A program made the translations under genes and the position numbers. A stretch of DNA of 64,000 nt from Geothrix limicola. Lineage in GTDB: Bacteria; Acidobacteriota; Holophagae; Holophagales; Holophagaceae. The notes under the pieces were generated by a model. It saw only the letters and a list, made by a program, of their open reading frames with translations, was not told the DNA's origin and made no database searches. Every line of letters begins with the position of its first letter. Within the stretch, counting starts at the first letter, position 1. This document shows positions 1-8,998 of the stretch, one piece after another. The stretch covers positions 372,001 through 436,000 of the forward strand of contig NZ_BSDE01000002.1 of the NCBI RefSeq assembly GCF_030268085.1. Direction: 5' to 3'.

Positions 1-1
1 G

Positions 2-31
2 CTGCTGCCCAAGCCGGAGACCCCATGGTGA
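2..31 (+). CDS. possible 3' end of an upstream gene (partial)
   Basis: From base 2 the frame reads LLPKPETPW and stops at TGA 29-31, overlapping the ferredoxin start at 25 by seven bases. Short start/stop overlaps are the rule in this window, so an upstream gene ending here is plausible. Nine residues are too few to identify it, and chance openness cannot be excluded. Confidence 0.3.
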   Translation: MLPKPETPW

Positions 32-309
32 AAGTGCACTTCCTCCTCGAAGACCTGCTGGTGGAGGCCCCCGCGGGCACGCCGCTGCAGCGCATCGCCG
101 ACGCCGCGGGCGCCGATATCACCTTCGGCTGCCGCACGGGTTCCTGCGGCACCTGCCGGGTGCGCGTCGCCGAAGGGCTGTCGCATTGCAGCGAGCCCGG
201 CGCCGAAGAACGCGATTTCCTGGCGGGCCTCGACGCGTCCCCCGATCAGCGCCTGGCCTGCCAGGTCACCGTGCAGGGCGACGTCGCCATCGACTACATC
301 GGACTCTAG
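25..309 (+). CDS. 2Fe-2S ferredoxin
   Basis: This 94-residue protein has the plant-type [2Fe-2S] ferredoxin ligand pattern: C36-x4-C41-x2-C44 in the segment GCRTGSCGTC, with the fourth ligand at C79 (RLACQV). It would be a cytosolic one-electron carrier. A GGAG at 16-19 precedes the ATG. The stop lies two bases before metH, so the two genes are probably cotranscribed. Cobalamin-dependent methionine synthase needs a low-potential electron donor to reactivate cob(II)alamin, so this ferredoxin may be that donor. That partnership is inferred from position only. Confidence 0.85.
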   Translation: MVKVHFLLEDLLVEAPAGTPLQRIADAAGADITFGCRTGSCGTCRVRVAEGLSHCSEPGAEERDFLAGLDASPDQRLACQVTVQGDVAIDYIGL

Positions 310-311
310 CC

Positions 312-3300
312 ATGACCACCCTCGAGAGCCTCCTGAATGACAAAGTGCTGCTGCTGGACGGCGGCATGGGGACCCAGATCTTCGCGCGCTCACCTTCGGT
401 GGAGGACTACGGCGGCGCGGCGCTCGAAGGCTGCGTGGACCTGCTCACCGAGCGGCGCCCCCAGTGGATCCGCGAGATCCATGAAAGCTACTTCCGCGCC
501 GGCGCCGATGCGGTGGAGACCAACACCTTCGGCGCGAACCCGCTGGTGCTCGGCGAATTCGGGCTCTCCGACAAGGCTTACGCTCTCAACGTCCAGGCCG
601 CTTCCCTCGCCAAGGAGGTGGCTCGCAGCTTTGATCGCCCCCGCTTCGTCATCGGCTCCGTGGGGCCCGGCACCAAGCTGATCACGCTCGGGCACGTGAC
701 CTACGCGAACCTGCTGGCCTCGTACCGTGTGCAGATGGAGGGCCTGCTGGAGGGCGGCGCGGATGCCATCCTCATCGAGACCTGCCAGGACCTGGGCCAG
801 ATCAAGGTGGCCGTGCGGGCCGCCCGCGAGATCATGGCCGCCAAGCACAAGCGGGTGCCCCTCTGGGTGCAGGCCACGGTAGAAACGACGGGCACCCTGC
901 TGGTGGGTTCGGACATCTCCGCCGTACTCACCAGCGTCGAGCCCCTGGGCATCGATGTGCTGGGCCTCAACTGCGCCACGGGCCCCGATGAAATGCACCA
1001 GCACCTCCAGACGCTCTGCGAGGCCAGCCCCTTCCGCATCAGCTGCCTGCCCAATGCGGGGTTGCCGGAAAACCGCGGCGGCCAGGTGGTCTACCCGCTG
1101 GATCCCGCGGGATTTGCGCCCAAGGTGCTGCACGCGGCCTCGGAGTTCGGCCTCGCCATCGTCGGCGGCTGCTGCGGCACGACGCCCGACCACATCCGGG
1201 CCCTGGCCCCGGGCGTTGAAAAGCTCAATCCGCCGCGGCGCGAGCCCAAGCTGGAACGCAGCGCCGCCAGCCTCTACCAGAGCGTGGCCCTGCGCCAGGA
1301 ACCCGCGCCCCTTATCGTGGGCGAGCGGACCAATGCGAACGGCTCGAAGAAATTCCGCGACCTGCTGGCCGCCGAGGACTGGGAGGGCATGATCGCCCTG
1401 GCCAAGGAGCAGCAGCGGGAGGGCGCCCACCTGCTGGACCTCTGCGTGGCCTACGTGGGCCGCGACGAGGTGCGCGACGCCGACGAGCTGCTGAGCCGCC
1501 TCGTCTCGCAGATCAACCTGCCCCTCATGATCGACAGCACGGAGTTTCCGGTCATCGAAAGGGCCCTGCAGCGGTCCCCGGGGAAATGCGTCATCAACTC
1601 CATCAACTTCGAGGACGGCGAGGCCAAGGCCCGCGCGATCCTCGGCCTCTGCAAGACCTACGGCGCCGCCGTCGTGGCGCTCACCATCGACGAGCGCGGC
1701 ATGGCCAAGGGCCGCGGGCAGAAGCTCGACGTCGCCAAGCGCCTCTATGCCCTGGCCGTGGGCGAATACGGGCTGGATCCCGGCGACCTCATCATCGATC
1801 CGCTCACCTTCACCCTGGGCAGCGGCGACGAGGAGTTCCGCGGATCTGCCATCGAGACGCTGGAGGCCCTGCGGCTCATCAAGGCCGAGCTGCCGGGCGT
1901 CATGACCATCCTCGGCGTGAGCAACGTGAGCTTCGGCCTGAATCCCGCCACCCGCCACATCCTCAACGCCCTCATGCTCTACCACGGCGTGAAGCACGGC
2001 CTCGACATGGCCATCTTCAACGCCTCGAAGGTGATCCCCGTCGCCAAGATCGATCCCGAGGACCGGAAGATCGTCGAGGACCTGATCTTCGACCGCCGCG
2101 CGGAAGGCTACGATCCCCTGAAGGCCCTCATGGCCCGCTTCAGCGACCGCAAGACCAAGGTGGCCGAGGATCACCGCGCCGACCTGCCCGTGCTGGAGCG
2201 CCTGCACCGCGGCATCCTCGACGGCGAGAAGCAGGCCATCCTCGCCGACGTGGACGAGGCCCTGAAGGATCATGATCCCCTCAAGCTCATCAACGAAGTG
2301 TTGCTCGGCGCCATGAAGATCGTCGGCGAGCGCTTCGGCGCCGGCGAGATGCAGCTGCCCTTCGTGCTCGAAAGCGCCGAGGCCATGAAGGCCGCCATCA
2401 AGCGCATCGAACCGCATCTGCCGCGGGAATCCACCTACCAGAAGGGGCGCATCCTCCTGGCCACCGTGAAGGGCGACGTTCACGACATCGGCAAGAACCT
2501 GGTGGACATCATCCTCAGCAACAACGGCTTCGAGGTAAAGAACCTGGGCATCAAGCAGCCCATCGAAGCCATCCTCAAGGAGCTCGATGCCTGGCCCGCC
2601 GAGGCCATCGGGCTCTCGGGCCTGCTCGTGAAATCCACCGTGATCATGAAGGAGAACCTGCACTTCATGGAGTCGCTGGATCTGAAGGTGCCCGTCATCC
2701 TCGGCGGCGCCGCCCTCACCCGCGACTATGTGGAGGGCGACTGCCGCCGCACCTACTCGGGCTCGGTGTACTACGCCGAGGACGCCTTCGAGGGGCTGCG
2801 CCACATGCAGGCCCTGGTGGCGGGCGAAACCAGCGTGCCCGCGCCGGTCTCTGCCGCGGAAAGCGGGGATGGCATCAAGGTGATCCGCCGCGGCACCGCC
2901 TCGGTGGCGCTGACCGAATACGGCCAGAGCAGCTGGATCCGGCACGAGGCGCCTTCGCCCGAGCCCCCCTTCTGGGGCGTGCGTGAGCTGTCGGATGCGC
3001 CGGTGGATCTCTTCGAGCACCTCGATGAATTTGCGCTGATCCGCAACCGCTGGGGCTTCGTCCAGGGAAGCCAGAGCGACGAGACCTTCGCCGCCGTGCT
3101 GCGCGACAAGGCCGAGCCGCAGTTGGCCTACTGGCGCGACCGCCTGGCGAAGGACCGGCTCTTCCAGCCCAGGGCCCGCTACGGCTACTTCCCCGCGCGC
3201 GCCGAGGGCGACGCGCTGCGCGTCTTCGATCCCGCCGATCCCGCGCGCAGCCTGGCCCTCCTCGAATTCCCACGCCAGGCTTCGGGGCGGCGTCTCTGCA

Positions 3301-3734
3301 TCACCGACTTCTTCCGCGCCGATCAGACCGACGTGCTGGCCCTCCAGCTCGTGACCCTGGGCCAGGCGGCGGCGGATCACGCGGCGAAGCTCTACAAGGA
3401 AGACGGCTACGCGGACTACTTCGCCTTCCACGGTCTCGCCACCGAGCTCACGGAAGCCTATGCCGAGCGGCTCCACGCGCGCATCCGCCGCGAGCTGGGC
3501 ATCCACGCGAAGGATCTCCCCGGCCGCGCCCTCTTCGCCCAGGGCTACCAGGGTTCGCGCTACTCCTACGGCTACCCGGCCTGTCCCGATCTTCAAGGCA
3601 ACGGCCCCATCCTCGACCTCCTCAACGGCCAGGAGATCGGCGTCCACCTCAGCGAAAGCCACCAGATGGATCCCGAATACACCACCAGCGCCCTCGTCGC
3701 CTGGCATCCCCAGGCGCGCTACTTCTCGATCTGA
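312..3734 (+). CDS. metH: cobalamin-dependent methionine synthase
   Basis: This 1140-residue protein transfers the methyl group of 5-methyltetrahydrofolate to homocysteine via methylcobalamin. The N-terminal homocysteine domain has its zinc ligands at C221 (GLNC) and C287-C288 (GGCCGT). A pterin-binding domain follows (about residues 330-600), beginning near [13 protein letters not shown]. The cobalamin module carries GDVHDIG at 721-727, with H724 as the lower cobalt ligand. The C-terminal AdoMet reactivation domain contains [10 protein letters not shown]. The length is slightly below the roughly 1200 residues common in the family, but all four modules are present. The start at 312 is chosen because the Hcy domain begins there ([10 protein letters not shown]); the longer frame from 186 lies in another reading of the ferredoxin gene. 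No Shine-Dalgarno is obvious, which fits translational coupling. Confidence 0.97.
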   Translation: MTTLESLLNDKVLLLDGGMGTQIFARSPSVEDYGGAALEGCVDLLTERRPQWIREIHESYFRAGADAVETNTFGANPLVLGEFGLSDKAYALNVQAASLAKEVARSFDRPRFVIGSVGPGTKLITLGHVTYANLLASYRVQMEGLLEGGADAILIETCQDLGQIKVAVRAAREIMAAKHKRVPLWVQATVETTGTLLVGSDISAVLTSVEPLGIDVLGLNCATGPDEMHQHLQTLCEASPFRISCLPNAGLPENRGGQVVYPLDPAGFAPKVLHAASEFGLAIVGGCCGTTPDHIRALAPGVEKLNPPRREPKLERSAASLYQSVALRQEPAPLIVGERTNANGSKKFRDLLAAEDWEGMIALAKEQQREGAHLLDLCVAYVGRDEVRDADELLSRLVSQINLPLMIDSTEFPVIERALQRSPGKCVINSINFEDGEAKARAILGLCKTYGAAVVALTIDERGMAKGRGQKLDVAKRLYALAVGEYGLDPGDLIIDPLTFTLGSGDEEFRGSAIETLEALRLIKAELPGVMTILGVSNVSFGLNPATRHILNALMLYHGVKHGLDMAIFNASKVIPVAKIDPEDRKIVEDLIFDRRAEGYDPLKALMARFSDRKTKVAEDHRADLPVLERLHRGILDGEKQAILADVDEALKDHDPLKLINEVLLGAMKIVGERFGAGEMQLPFVLESAEAMKAAIKRIEPHLPRESTYQKGRILLATVKGDVHDIGKNLVDIILSNNGFEVKNLGIKQPIEAILKELDAWPAEAIGLSGLLVKSTVIMKENLHFMESLDLKVPVILGGAALTRDYVEGDCRRTYSGSVYYAEDAFEGLRHMQALVAGETSVPAPVSAAESGDGIKVIRRGTASVALTEYGQSSWIRHEAPSPEPPFWGVRELSDAPVDLFEHLDEFALIRNRWGFVQGSQSDETFAAVLRDKAEPQLAYWRDRLAKDRLFQPRARYGYFPARAEGDALRVFDPADPARSLALLEFPRQASGRRLCITDFFRADQTDVLALQLVTLGQAAADHAAKLYKEDGYADYFAFHGLATELTEAYAERLHARIRRELGIHAKDLPGRALFAQGYQGSRYSYGYPACPDLQGNGPILDLLNGQEIGVHLSESHQMDPEYTTSALVAWHPQARYFSI

Positions 3735-3927
3735 GTTCCGGCGGCACGCAGTCCAGGCACGGGCTCGCGGAAATCGGCAAAAAGAGTCATTGATTTTGAT
3801 TTCGGTCTCTTTGGCCGATGGGTATGATTCCATCCGAACCCATCTCCAAGATCCCTGAACAACCGGACCCAGGCCGACGCACGCTGCCGATTGGCGTCTC
3901 GAAGGACGCCGTCCCCGAGGAGGATCC

Positions 3928-4611
3928 ATGAACCAGCACACCCGAACGGGCCGCGGGCGGCAGGTGCTCACCCTCGCCATGATCGCCCTGCCCTGGTTCC
4001 TGCGGGATCAGCTCGCCACCTCCCTGGACGAGAACTCCCGCGAGCTTCAGCAGGTGATGGTCGAGGCGCACAACCAGGAGCAGCGGGAACAGCAGGGCGA
4101 TGACCTGCGAGAGCTCAACCGCCAGCTGGCCCGCATCGAGCTGCGCCAGAAGCAGAGTTCCGGCGAGCTGGATGAGCAGCAGGTCGAGGAGGAGACGGCC
4201 CAGTTGCTCTCGAGCACCTTCGCCTCCGAAGGCGTGGCCCTGGGCCATCGCGTGAGCTCCTTCGAAGCCCTGCTGCCCAGAATCACCATGGCCGAGTCCA
4301 CCCGGAAGGATTTGGCGGACAAGGGCCGGGCCGCGGGTGCCGTGGCCAAGACCCTGGAGACCTTCGACGCGAAGGCCCATCACGAGCACATGGATCAGCT
4401 GGTGGCACAGTGGGATCAGGCCGAGTCGACCCTGCGCGAGGCATTTGATCGGCTGTTGACGGAGGCCGAGCGGGAGCGCGATTCCAGCGCCCGATGGGCC
4501 ACCTGGTCCCGCTTCGCCGCCTGGGCCTTCACGGCCCTGGCCGCCCTGTCGGTGGGCGACTGGAGAAAGCTCCTCCCCGGAAACAGCGGGACCGCCGAAG
4601 CCGACCAGTAG
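3928..4611 (+). CDS. unrecognised coiled-coil protein with membrane anchor
   Basis: I do not recognise this 227-residue protein. A GGAGG motif precedes its ATG by a few bases. A hydrophobic stretch near residues 13-25 is followed by a long Gln/Glu-rich region (about 30-85) with the heptad character of a coiled coil. A second helical segment leads to a likely membrane helix near the C-terminus (about 193-210, rich in W, F and A). A stub facing the cytosol or a bitopic membrane protein is possible. It sits between metH and the cys operon without overlapping either, so a sulfur role is not implied. Confidence 0.75.
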   Translation: MNQHTRTGRGRQVLTLAMIALPWFLRDQLATSLDENSRELQQVMVEAHNQEQREQQGDDLRELNRQLARIELRQKQSSGELDEQQVEEETAQLLSSTFASEGVALGHRVSSFEALLPRITMAESTRKDLADKGRAAGAVAKTLETFDAKAHHEHMDQLVAQWDQAESTLREAFDRLLTEAERERDSSARWATWSRFAAWAFTALAALSVGDWRKLLPGNSGTAEADQ

Positions 4612-4731
4612 CGCCCGGTCCGGCGCTGCGCCAGAACCCAACCTCAAAGCCCGATGCCATCGCCGAGAGACGACTCCGCGACCGAGGCCAGGGGCCTGGG
4701 CACCCCTCGACGAGAAAGGCGTTGAAGGGTT

Positions 4732-4835
4732 CAAACAAAATAAAACTTATTTAGTTTTGTATTATGTTTTATTTTTAATTTTTGATTGAAAAATATGGCT
4801 TGAAAAAGATTTCTTGTTTGATTATCTTTTTCATC
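4732..4835. other. AT-rich island upstream of the cys operon
   Basis: About 100 bases consist almost wholly of A and T in a chromosome that is otherwise strongly GC-rich. No ORF or hairpin terminator is convincing inside it. The promoter at 4800-4828 lies at its downstream end, so the island may act as an UP element, as a binding region for a nucleoid protein, or simply as flexible promoter DNA. Confidence 0.6.
4800..4828 (+). promoter_or_regulatory. sigma-70-type promoter of the sulfate assimilation operon
   Basis: TTGAAA at 4800-4805 and TATCTT at 4823-4828 are separated by 17 bases. Transcription would start near 4835, about 50 bases before the SAM-I aptamer. It is the only clear -35/-10 pair near this leader. 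Confidence 0.5.
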
Positions 4836-4885
4836 TGACCTCACGGGGTCCGCACACTCGAATCCTTGTCAGTTCCATAGCGCGA

Positions 4886-4978
4886 TATCCAGAAAGGTGG
4901 AGGGACGGGCCCTGTGAAACCTTGGCAACCTGCGAAAGCAAGGTGCCAATTCCTGCCGACGGCGTGGGCTGTCGGATA
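4886..4978 (+). promoter_or_regulatory. SAM-I (S-box) riboswitch aptamer 1
   Basis: The conserved S-box core is present: AGAAAGGTGGAGGGA at 4891-4905, then GGCCC, TGAAACC, GGCAACC and GGTGCCAATTCC. P1 can form between TATCC (4886-4890) and GGATA (4974-4978), and P4 between CCGAC and GTCGG just inside it. SAM binding stabilises P1 and lets the terminator at 5012-5043 form, switching off the downstream sulfate assimilation and uptake operon. The segment from about 4868 to 4957 is nearly identical to the second copy at 16,500-16,590. Confidence 0.95.
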
Positions 4979-5011
4979 GATGCCGGGCGGTTCGAACCAA
5001 CAGACGCACAC

Positions 5012-5043
5012 GGGGCCCGATCACATCGGGTCCCTCTCTTTTT
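5012..5043 (+). terminator. intrinsic terminator of SAM-I riboswitch 1
   Basis: GGGGCCCGAT (5012-5021) pairs with ATCGGGTCCC (5025-5034), with one G-U pair and a three-base loop, and a pyrimidine tract with five consecutive T follows. It lies 33 bases after the aptamer and is the expected expression platform. Confidence 0.9.
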
Positions 5044-5094
5044 GACGCGCGGAACGGCAAGGTCCCAGTCCCCCGACCATCCACCAGGAGACGA

Positions 5095-5224
5095 CATGAC
5101 CCAGCCCATGCAGCCCACCCATCTCCACCATTCGCCCAAGGCCCCCTCCTGTCGACGGAACCGCAGGTTCCTCCACGCCCCGGACGCCCCGCTCGACAGG
5201 AGATCCCGTGCCCCGCAACGCTGA
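5095..5224 (+). CDS. small leader ORF before sumT (candidate)
   Basis: An ATG with a strong ribosome site (AGGAG, 6 bases upstream) opens a 42-codon frame between the riboswitch terminator and sumT, overlapping the sumT start by 17 bases in another frame. The peptide is basic and His/Arg/Pro-rich, with HLHH, a central SCRR and a C-terminal RRSR; it resembles no domain I know. It could be a leader peptide that couples or attenuates translation of sumT, or a chance ORF. A similar arrangement recurs at 11,224. Confidence 0.4.
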
Positions 5225-6077
5225 ACCCCCCTCTGGATCCGGCCCCCGGCGCGGCTTCGTCAGCCTCGTCGGTGCGGGTCCCGGCTCGCCGGACCTGCTC
5301 ACCCTCCGCGGCCTGCGGGCTCTGGAACAAGCCGACGTCATCCTCTACGACGCCCTGCTCGAACCCGGATTCGCGAAGCTCTTTCCCGAACAGGCCCTGG
5401 CCCTTCCCGCGGGCAAGCGCTGCGGGGGCTTCGGCATCACGCAGGAACGCATCCACGAGCTGCTGCTCGAACATGCCCGCGCGGGGCATCGCGTCGTGCG
5501 CCTCAAGGGCGGCGATCCCTTCGTCTTCGGGCGGGGCGGCGAAGAAGCCAAGGTCCTCGCCGAGGCCGGCATTCCCTTCGAGGTGATCCCCGGCGTCAGC
5601 GCCCTGCAGGGCGCGGCCGCGGCCTCGGGCATCCCCATCACCCACCGCGGCGTGTCGCGCGAGGTACGCATCCTCGAAGGCCACCACCTGCTGGCATCCA
5701 ACACCAACTGGTTCGAGCTGGCCCGCACCGAAGCCACCCTGGCCATCTTCATGGGCACGCGCTCGCTGCAGGCCGTGGCCCGGCGCCTGCTGGACCACGG
5801 GGCCGACCCGGACCTGCCCGTGGCGCTGGTGGAGCGCGCCTTCTGTGAGGGACAAGCCACCACCATCTCCACCCTGCGCCTCGCCGCCGAAGGCCACGTC
5901 GTCTCCCGCACCGAAGGCCCTGGCCTCGTCTACCTGGGCGCCGCCATCCGGCACCGCGTCCCCTCCCTCCAACCGGAATCCTCCTTCACCCAGGCCCATG
6001 ACACTCCTGCCGCTCTTCCTCGATCTGAACGCGAAGCAGGTGCTGCTGGTGGGGGGCGGAAGCGTCGCGCAGGCTAA
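5208..6077 (+). CDS. cobA: uroporphyrinogen-III C-methyltransferase
   Basis: This 289-residue enzyme makes precorrin-2 from uroporphyrinogen III with two SAM-dependent methylations, the entry to siroheme. VGAGPGSPD at residues 21-29 is the family N-terminal loop. RLKGGDPFVFGRGGEE and the VIPGVSA-ITHRG region follow. The GTG start at 5208 is chosen for its AGGAG ribosome site. The catalytic fold ends near residue 250 (YLGAAIRHR); the remaining Arg/Pro/Gly-rich tail is coded in the stretch that also encodes the first 26 residues of the next gene. The enzyme supplies siroheme for the sulfite reductase two genes on. Confidence 0.93.
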   Translation: MPRNAEPPSGSGPRRGFVSLVGAGPGSPDLLTLRGLRALEQADVILYDALLEPGFAKLFPEQALALPAGKRCGGFGITQERIHELLLEHARAGHRVVRLKGGDPFVFGRGGEEAKVLAEAGIPFEVIPGVSALQGAAAASGIPITHRGVSREVRILEGHHLLASNTNWFELARTEATLAIFMGTRSLQAVARRLLDHGADPDLPVALVERAFCEGQATTISTLRLAAEGHVVSRTEGPGLVYLGAAIRHRVPSLQPESSFTQAHDTPAALPRSEREAGAAGGGRKRRAG

Positions 6078-6594
6078 GCTCCGGCCGCTGATCCCGACCG
6101 GCGCCACCCTCCGCGCCGTGGCCATCCGATTCTCCGAGGCCTTCCGTCAGGAGGCCGAAAGCCACGGGGTGCAGCTCCTCGAGCGGCCCTTCGAACCCGG
6201 AGACCTGAACGGGATCCACCTGGTGGTGTCCGCCACCAACGATCCCGAGGCCAACGCCCACGTCGCCGCCCAGGCCCGCTCACGCGGCATCTGGATCAAC
6301 GCGGTGGACGATCCCGCTTCCTGCGACGCCCTCTTCGCCAGCACCCTGCGCCGCGGCCCCTTCACCCTGGCCATCTCCACCGAAGGTGCCTTCGCCGGGC
6401 TATCGCGCGCGCTGCGCCTGGCCCTCGAGGACCTGATCCCCGAGGCGGATCCCGACCTCGACGCCCTGCTGGAACTCCGCCACCAGGCCAAGCGCCTTCC
6501 GCTCGAGGTGCGCAGCCGAGCCCTCCAGAAGCTGCTCGCCGAATTCCGCTCGACCTATTTTCCGCAGCCCGAAACGCCCAGGAGTTCCCGATGA
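5998..6594 (+). CDS. precorrin-2 dehydrogenase/sirohydrochlorin ferrochelatase (Met8/CysG-N type)
   Basis: This 198-residue protein matches the N-terminal half of CysG: an NAD-binding glycine loop VGGGSVA at 18-24, then VSATNDPEANAHVAAQAR and WINAVDDPASCDALF, then GAFAGLSRALRLALE. It would oxidise precorrin-2 and insert iron to give siroheme. With cobA it replaces the fused CysG of enterobacteria. The ATG at 5998 starts a family-typical N-terminus (LPLFLDLNAKQVLLVGGG), which means 80 bases of overlap with cobA in another frame. The stop overlaps the sulfite reductase start as ATGA. Confidence 0.9.
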   Translation: MTLLPLFLDLNAKQVLLVGGGSVAQAKLRPLIPTGATLRAVAIRFSEAFRQEAESHGVQLLERPFEPGDLNGIHLVVSATNDPEANAHVAAQARSRGIWINAVDDPASCDALFASTLRRGPFTLAISTEGAFAGLSRALRLALEDLIPEADPDLDALLELRHQAKRLPLEVRSRALQKLLAEFRSTYFPQPETPRSSR

Positions 6595-8267
6595 GTACAC
6601 CCCAAGCTGAAACGCCCGCCCAATCGCCCGCCCATTCGCCTGTAGAGGCCCTCAAACACGCCTCACGCCACCTCCGCGGAACCCTGGCCGAAGAGCTGGA
6701 TTCGCCGGTGGAGGGCTTCAGCAAGGATTCCGAAACCCTACTGAAGTTCCACGGCCTCTACCAGCAGAAGAACCGCGACAAGGCCGAAGGCACGCCGAAG
6801 CACCCCGTGCTCATGGCCCGGGGTCGCATCCCCGGCGGTCGCCTCGAAGCGGCCCAGTACCTGGCCTGGGATCACATCGCCAATACCTTCGGCGATGGCA
6901 GCCTGCGCATCACAACCCGCCAGAGCCTCGAGCTGCACGGCGTCGTGAAGGGCGAGGCCAAGGCCACCCTGAAGGCCCTCCGGGCCGCGCTGCAGACGAC
7001 CCAAGGCGCCTGCGGCGACGTGGTGCGCAACGTGACCCAGACGCCCAACCCCTGCGGCCGCGCGGACCTCGCCCAGCTCGACGACGTGGCCCGGCAGCTT
7101 TCGGAGCGCTTCCGAGCCTATTCCAACGCCTACGCCGAGGTCTGGCTGGATGGCGAAAAGGTGGACGAGGCGACGGAAAAGGAGCCCCTGCTCGGCGACG
7201 CCTACCTGCCCCGCAAGTTCAAGATCTCCGTCACCCTCGCCGGCGAGAATGCCGTCGACGTCTACACCAACGACCTCGCCTTCGCCGCCACGCTGAAGGC
7301 GGGCCGCATCGACGGCTACTTCGTCCTGGCCGGGGGCGGCATGGGCATGACCCACAACGACCCCACCACCTTCCCCCGCCTGGCGGACCTGCTGGGCTGG
7401 GTGCCCGCCGAAGCCCTGCTCCCGGTGGCCGACGCGGTGGTGGGCGTTCATCGCGACCACGGCAACCGCGGTGACCGGCGCCGGGCCCGCCTCAAGTACG
7501 TCATCCACCAGCGGGGCCTCGACTGGTTCCGCGCCGAGGTGGAGACGCGCGCGGGCCTCGTCTTCCTCGATCGCGATCTGCCGCCCTGGCGCACCACCTC
7601 CACCCTCGGCTGGCTGCCCCGCGTGGATGGCACCTGGGCCCTGGGCCTGCACACCCTTTCGGGCCGCCTGGCGGGTCCGCTGAAAGCCGCCCTGCGCGAG
7701 CTCGTCGACCGCCACTGGCTGGCCGTGCAGTTCACGCCGGACCAGGACGCCATCCTCGTCGGCATCCCTGAGGCGGCGAAGGCCGAGGTCGATGCCTACT
7801 TCAAGGCGCGCGGCCTCGACATCCACAGCCCCGCGCCCCTCTTCGACCGCGCCCTCGCCTGCGTGGCCCTGCCCCTCTGCGGCCTGGCCATCACCGAGGC
7901 CGAGCGCGTCCTGCCCGAACTGCTCGCCCTGATCCAATCCCGGCTCGAAGCCCACGGCCTCGCCGACCGCGCGCCGGTCTTCCGCGTGGCGGGCTGCGCC
8001 AACGGCTGCTCGCGACCCTACGCCGCTGAATTCGCCCTCGTGGGCCAGACCCCCGGCAAGTACGCCGTCTACCTCGGAGGCAATGTGGAAGGCACTCGAC
8101 TGGCCCAGGAAGTCGTTCAGAAGGTTCCGACAGAAGCCCTCGAGCCCTTCCTTGATCAGCTCTTCAGTCTTTGGAAAGCCGCCTCTGAGCCCGACGAGCG
8201 CCTCGGCGATTTCGCCGCCCGTCTGGGCCTGGACACCCTGAAGCAGCAGCTGGAGGTGATCCAATGA
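6591..8267 (+). CDS. assimilatory sulfite reductase hemoprotein
   Basis: This 558-residue enzyme belongs to the nitrite/sulfite reductase family with siroheme and [4Fe-4S]. The cluster ligands follow the canonical spacing C424-x5-C430 and C469-x3-C473 (GCANGC). TFGDGSLRITTRQ and NVTQTPNPC mark the substrate and siroheme region, and YLGGN lies near the end, as in CysI. It reduces sulfite to sulfide with six electrons. No CysJ flavoprotein gene is nearby, so ferredoxin may be the donor. A nitrite reductase is the alternative, but the APS reductase, ATP sulfurylase and sulfate importer context argues for sulfite. Confidence 0.92.
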   Translation: MSTPQAETPAQSPAHSPVEALKHASRHLRGTLAEELDSPVEGFSKDSETLLKFHGLYQQKNRDKAEGTPKHPVLMARGRIPGGRLEAAQYLAWDHIANTFGDGSLRITTRQSLELHGVVKGEAKATLKALRAALQTTQGACGDVVRNVTQTPNPCGRADLAQLDDVARQLSERFRAYSNAYAEVWLDGEKVDEATEKEPLLGDAYLPRKFKISVTLAGENAVDVYTNDLAFAATLKAGRIDGYFVLAGGGMGMTHNDPTTFPRLADLLGWVPAEALLPVADAVVGVHRDHGNRGDRRRARLKYVIHQRGLDWFRAEVETRAGLVFLDRDLPPWRTTSTLGWLPRVDGTWALGLHTLSGRLAGPLKAALRELVDRHWLAVQFTPDQDAILVGIPEAAKAEVDAYFKARGLDIHSPAPLFDRALACVALPLCGLAITEAERVLPELLALIQSRLEAHGLADRAPVFRVAGCANGCSRPYAAEFALVGQTPGKYAVYLGGNVEGTRLAQEVVQKVPTEALEPFLDQLFSLWKAASEPDERLGDFAARLGLDTLKQQLEVIQ

Positions 8268-8998
8268 CCCGGTTCCCCCTCTACGAAGTCATGGAGCTCA
8301 ACGCCCGGTTCAAGGGCGCCAGTCCCGAGGCCGTGCTGACCTACGCCGCCGAAACCTTCGGCGAGCGTCTCACCTTCGCCTGCAGCCTGGGCCTGGAGGA
8401 TGTCGTGGTCTTCGACCTCCTCTCCAAGCTGCCCGAGCCGCCGCGCATCTTCTTCCTCGACACGGGCCGCCTGCACCAGGAGACCTACGACACCCTCGCC
8501 GCGCTGCGGGAGCGCTACGGCCTGCCCGTGGAGACCTACTTCCCACGCCACGAAGCGGTGGAGGATTTCGTCAACGGGTACGGTCCCAACGCCTTCTACG
8601 AAAGCCTGGAGCTTCGCAAATCCTGCTGCGCCATCCGCAAGCTCGAACCCCTCGCGCGGGCGCTGACGGGCGCGGACGCCTGGATTACGGGCCTGCGCAG
8701 CGATCAGGCCGCCACGCGCGCGGGTCTGGAGCGCTTCGAACTCGACAACGCCCACGGTGGCATCCTCAAGATCAACCCACTGGCCGACTGGAGCCTGGAG
8801 CAGACCTGGGCCCACGTGCGCGCGCACCAGGTGCCCTACAACAAGCTTCACGACCAGGGCTTTCCCAGCATCGGCTGCGCGCCCTGCACCCGCGCCATCG
8901 CGCCCGGCGAGGACATCCGCGCGGGCCGCTGGTGGTGGGAATCCCCCGAACACAAGGAATGCGGACTCCACGTGAAGATCGCCCAGGAAACCCGATGA
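8264..8998 (+). CDS. cysH: assimilatory APS reductase (CysH family, 4Fe-4S type)
   Basis: This 244-residue protein reduces adenylyl sulfate to sulfite and AMP. The [4Fe-4S] ligands that separate APS reductases from the cluster-free PAPS enzymes are all present: C121-C122 (KSCCAIRK) and C205-x2-C208 (IGCAPC). The catalytic cysteine is C233 in KECGLH. Its ATG overlaps the sulfite reductase stop as ATGA, and its own stop overlaps cysD the same way. No APS kinase gene or domain is in the operon, which fits the direct APS route. Confidence 0.93.
   Translation: MTRFPLYEVMELNARFKGASPEAVLTYAAETFGERLTFACSLGLEDVVVFDLLSKLPEPPRIFFLDTGRLHQETYDTLAALRERYGLPVETYFPRHEAVEDFVNGYGPNAFYESLELRKSCCAIRKLEPLARALTGADAWITGLRSDQAATRAGLERFELDNAHGGILKINPLADWSLEQTWAHVRAHQVPYNKLHDQGFPSIGCAPCTRAIAPGEDIRAGRWWWESPEHKECGLHVKIAQETR

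Noticed and set aside
186-311. An N-terminal extension of MetH from 186
   Set aside because: The added 42 residues are read from the ferredoxin gene in another frame and are Arg-rich shadow sequence; the homocysteine-binding domain starts at 312.
3792-3830. A promoter built from TTGATT and TATGAT before the coiled-coil gene
   Set aside because: The -10 is good, but the nearest TTGATT is 21 bases away, too far for a normal sigma-70 spacer, and no alternative -35 fits.
390-3980. A 1196-codon open frame antisense to metH
   Set aside because: It is a shadow of the GC-rich metH coding pattern; its translation is Gly/Ala/His/Val-rich low complexity and matches no family, while metH is beyond doubt.
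4985-5000. GGTTCGAACC resembling a tRNA T-loop
   Set aside because: No acceptor, D or anticodon stems fit around it; it lies in the linker between SAM-I aptamer and terminator.
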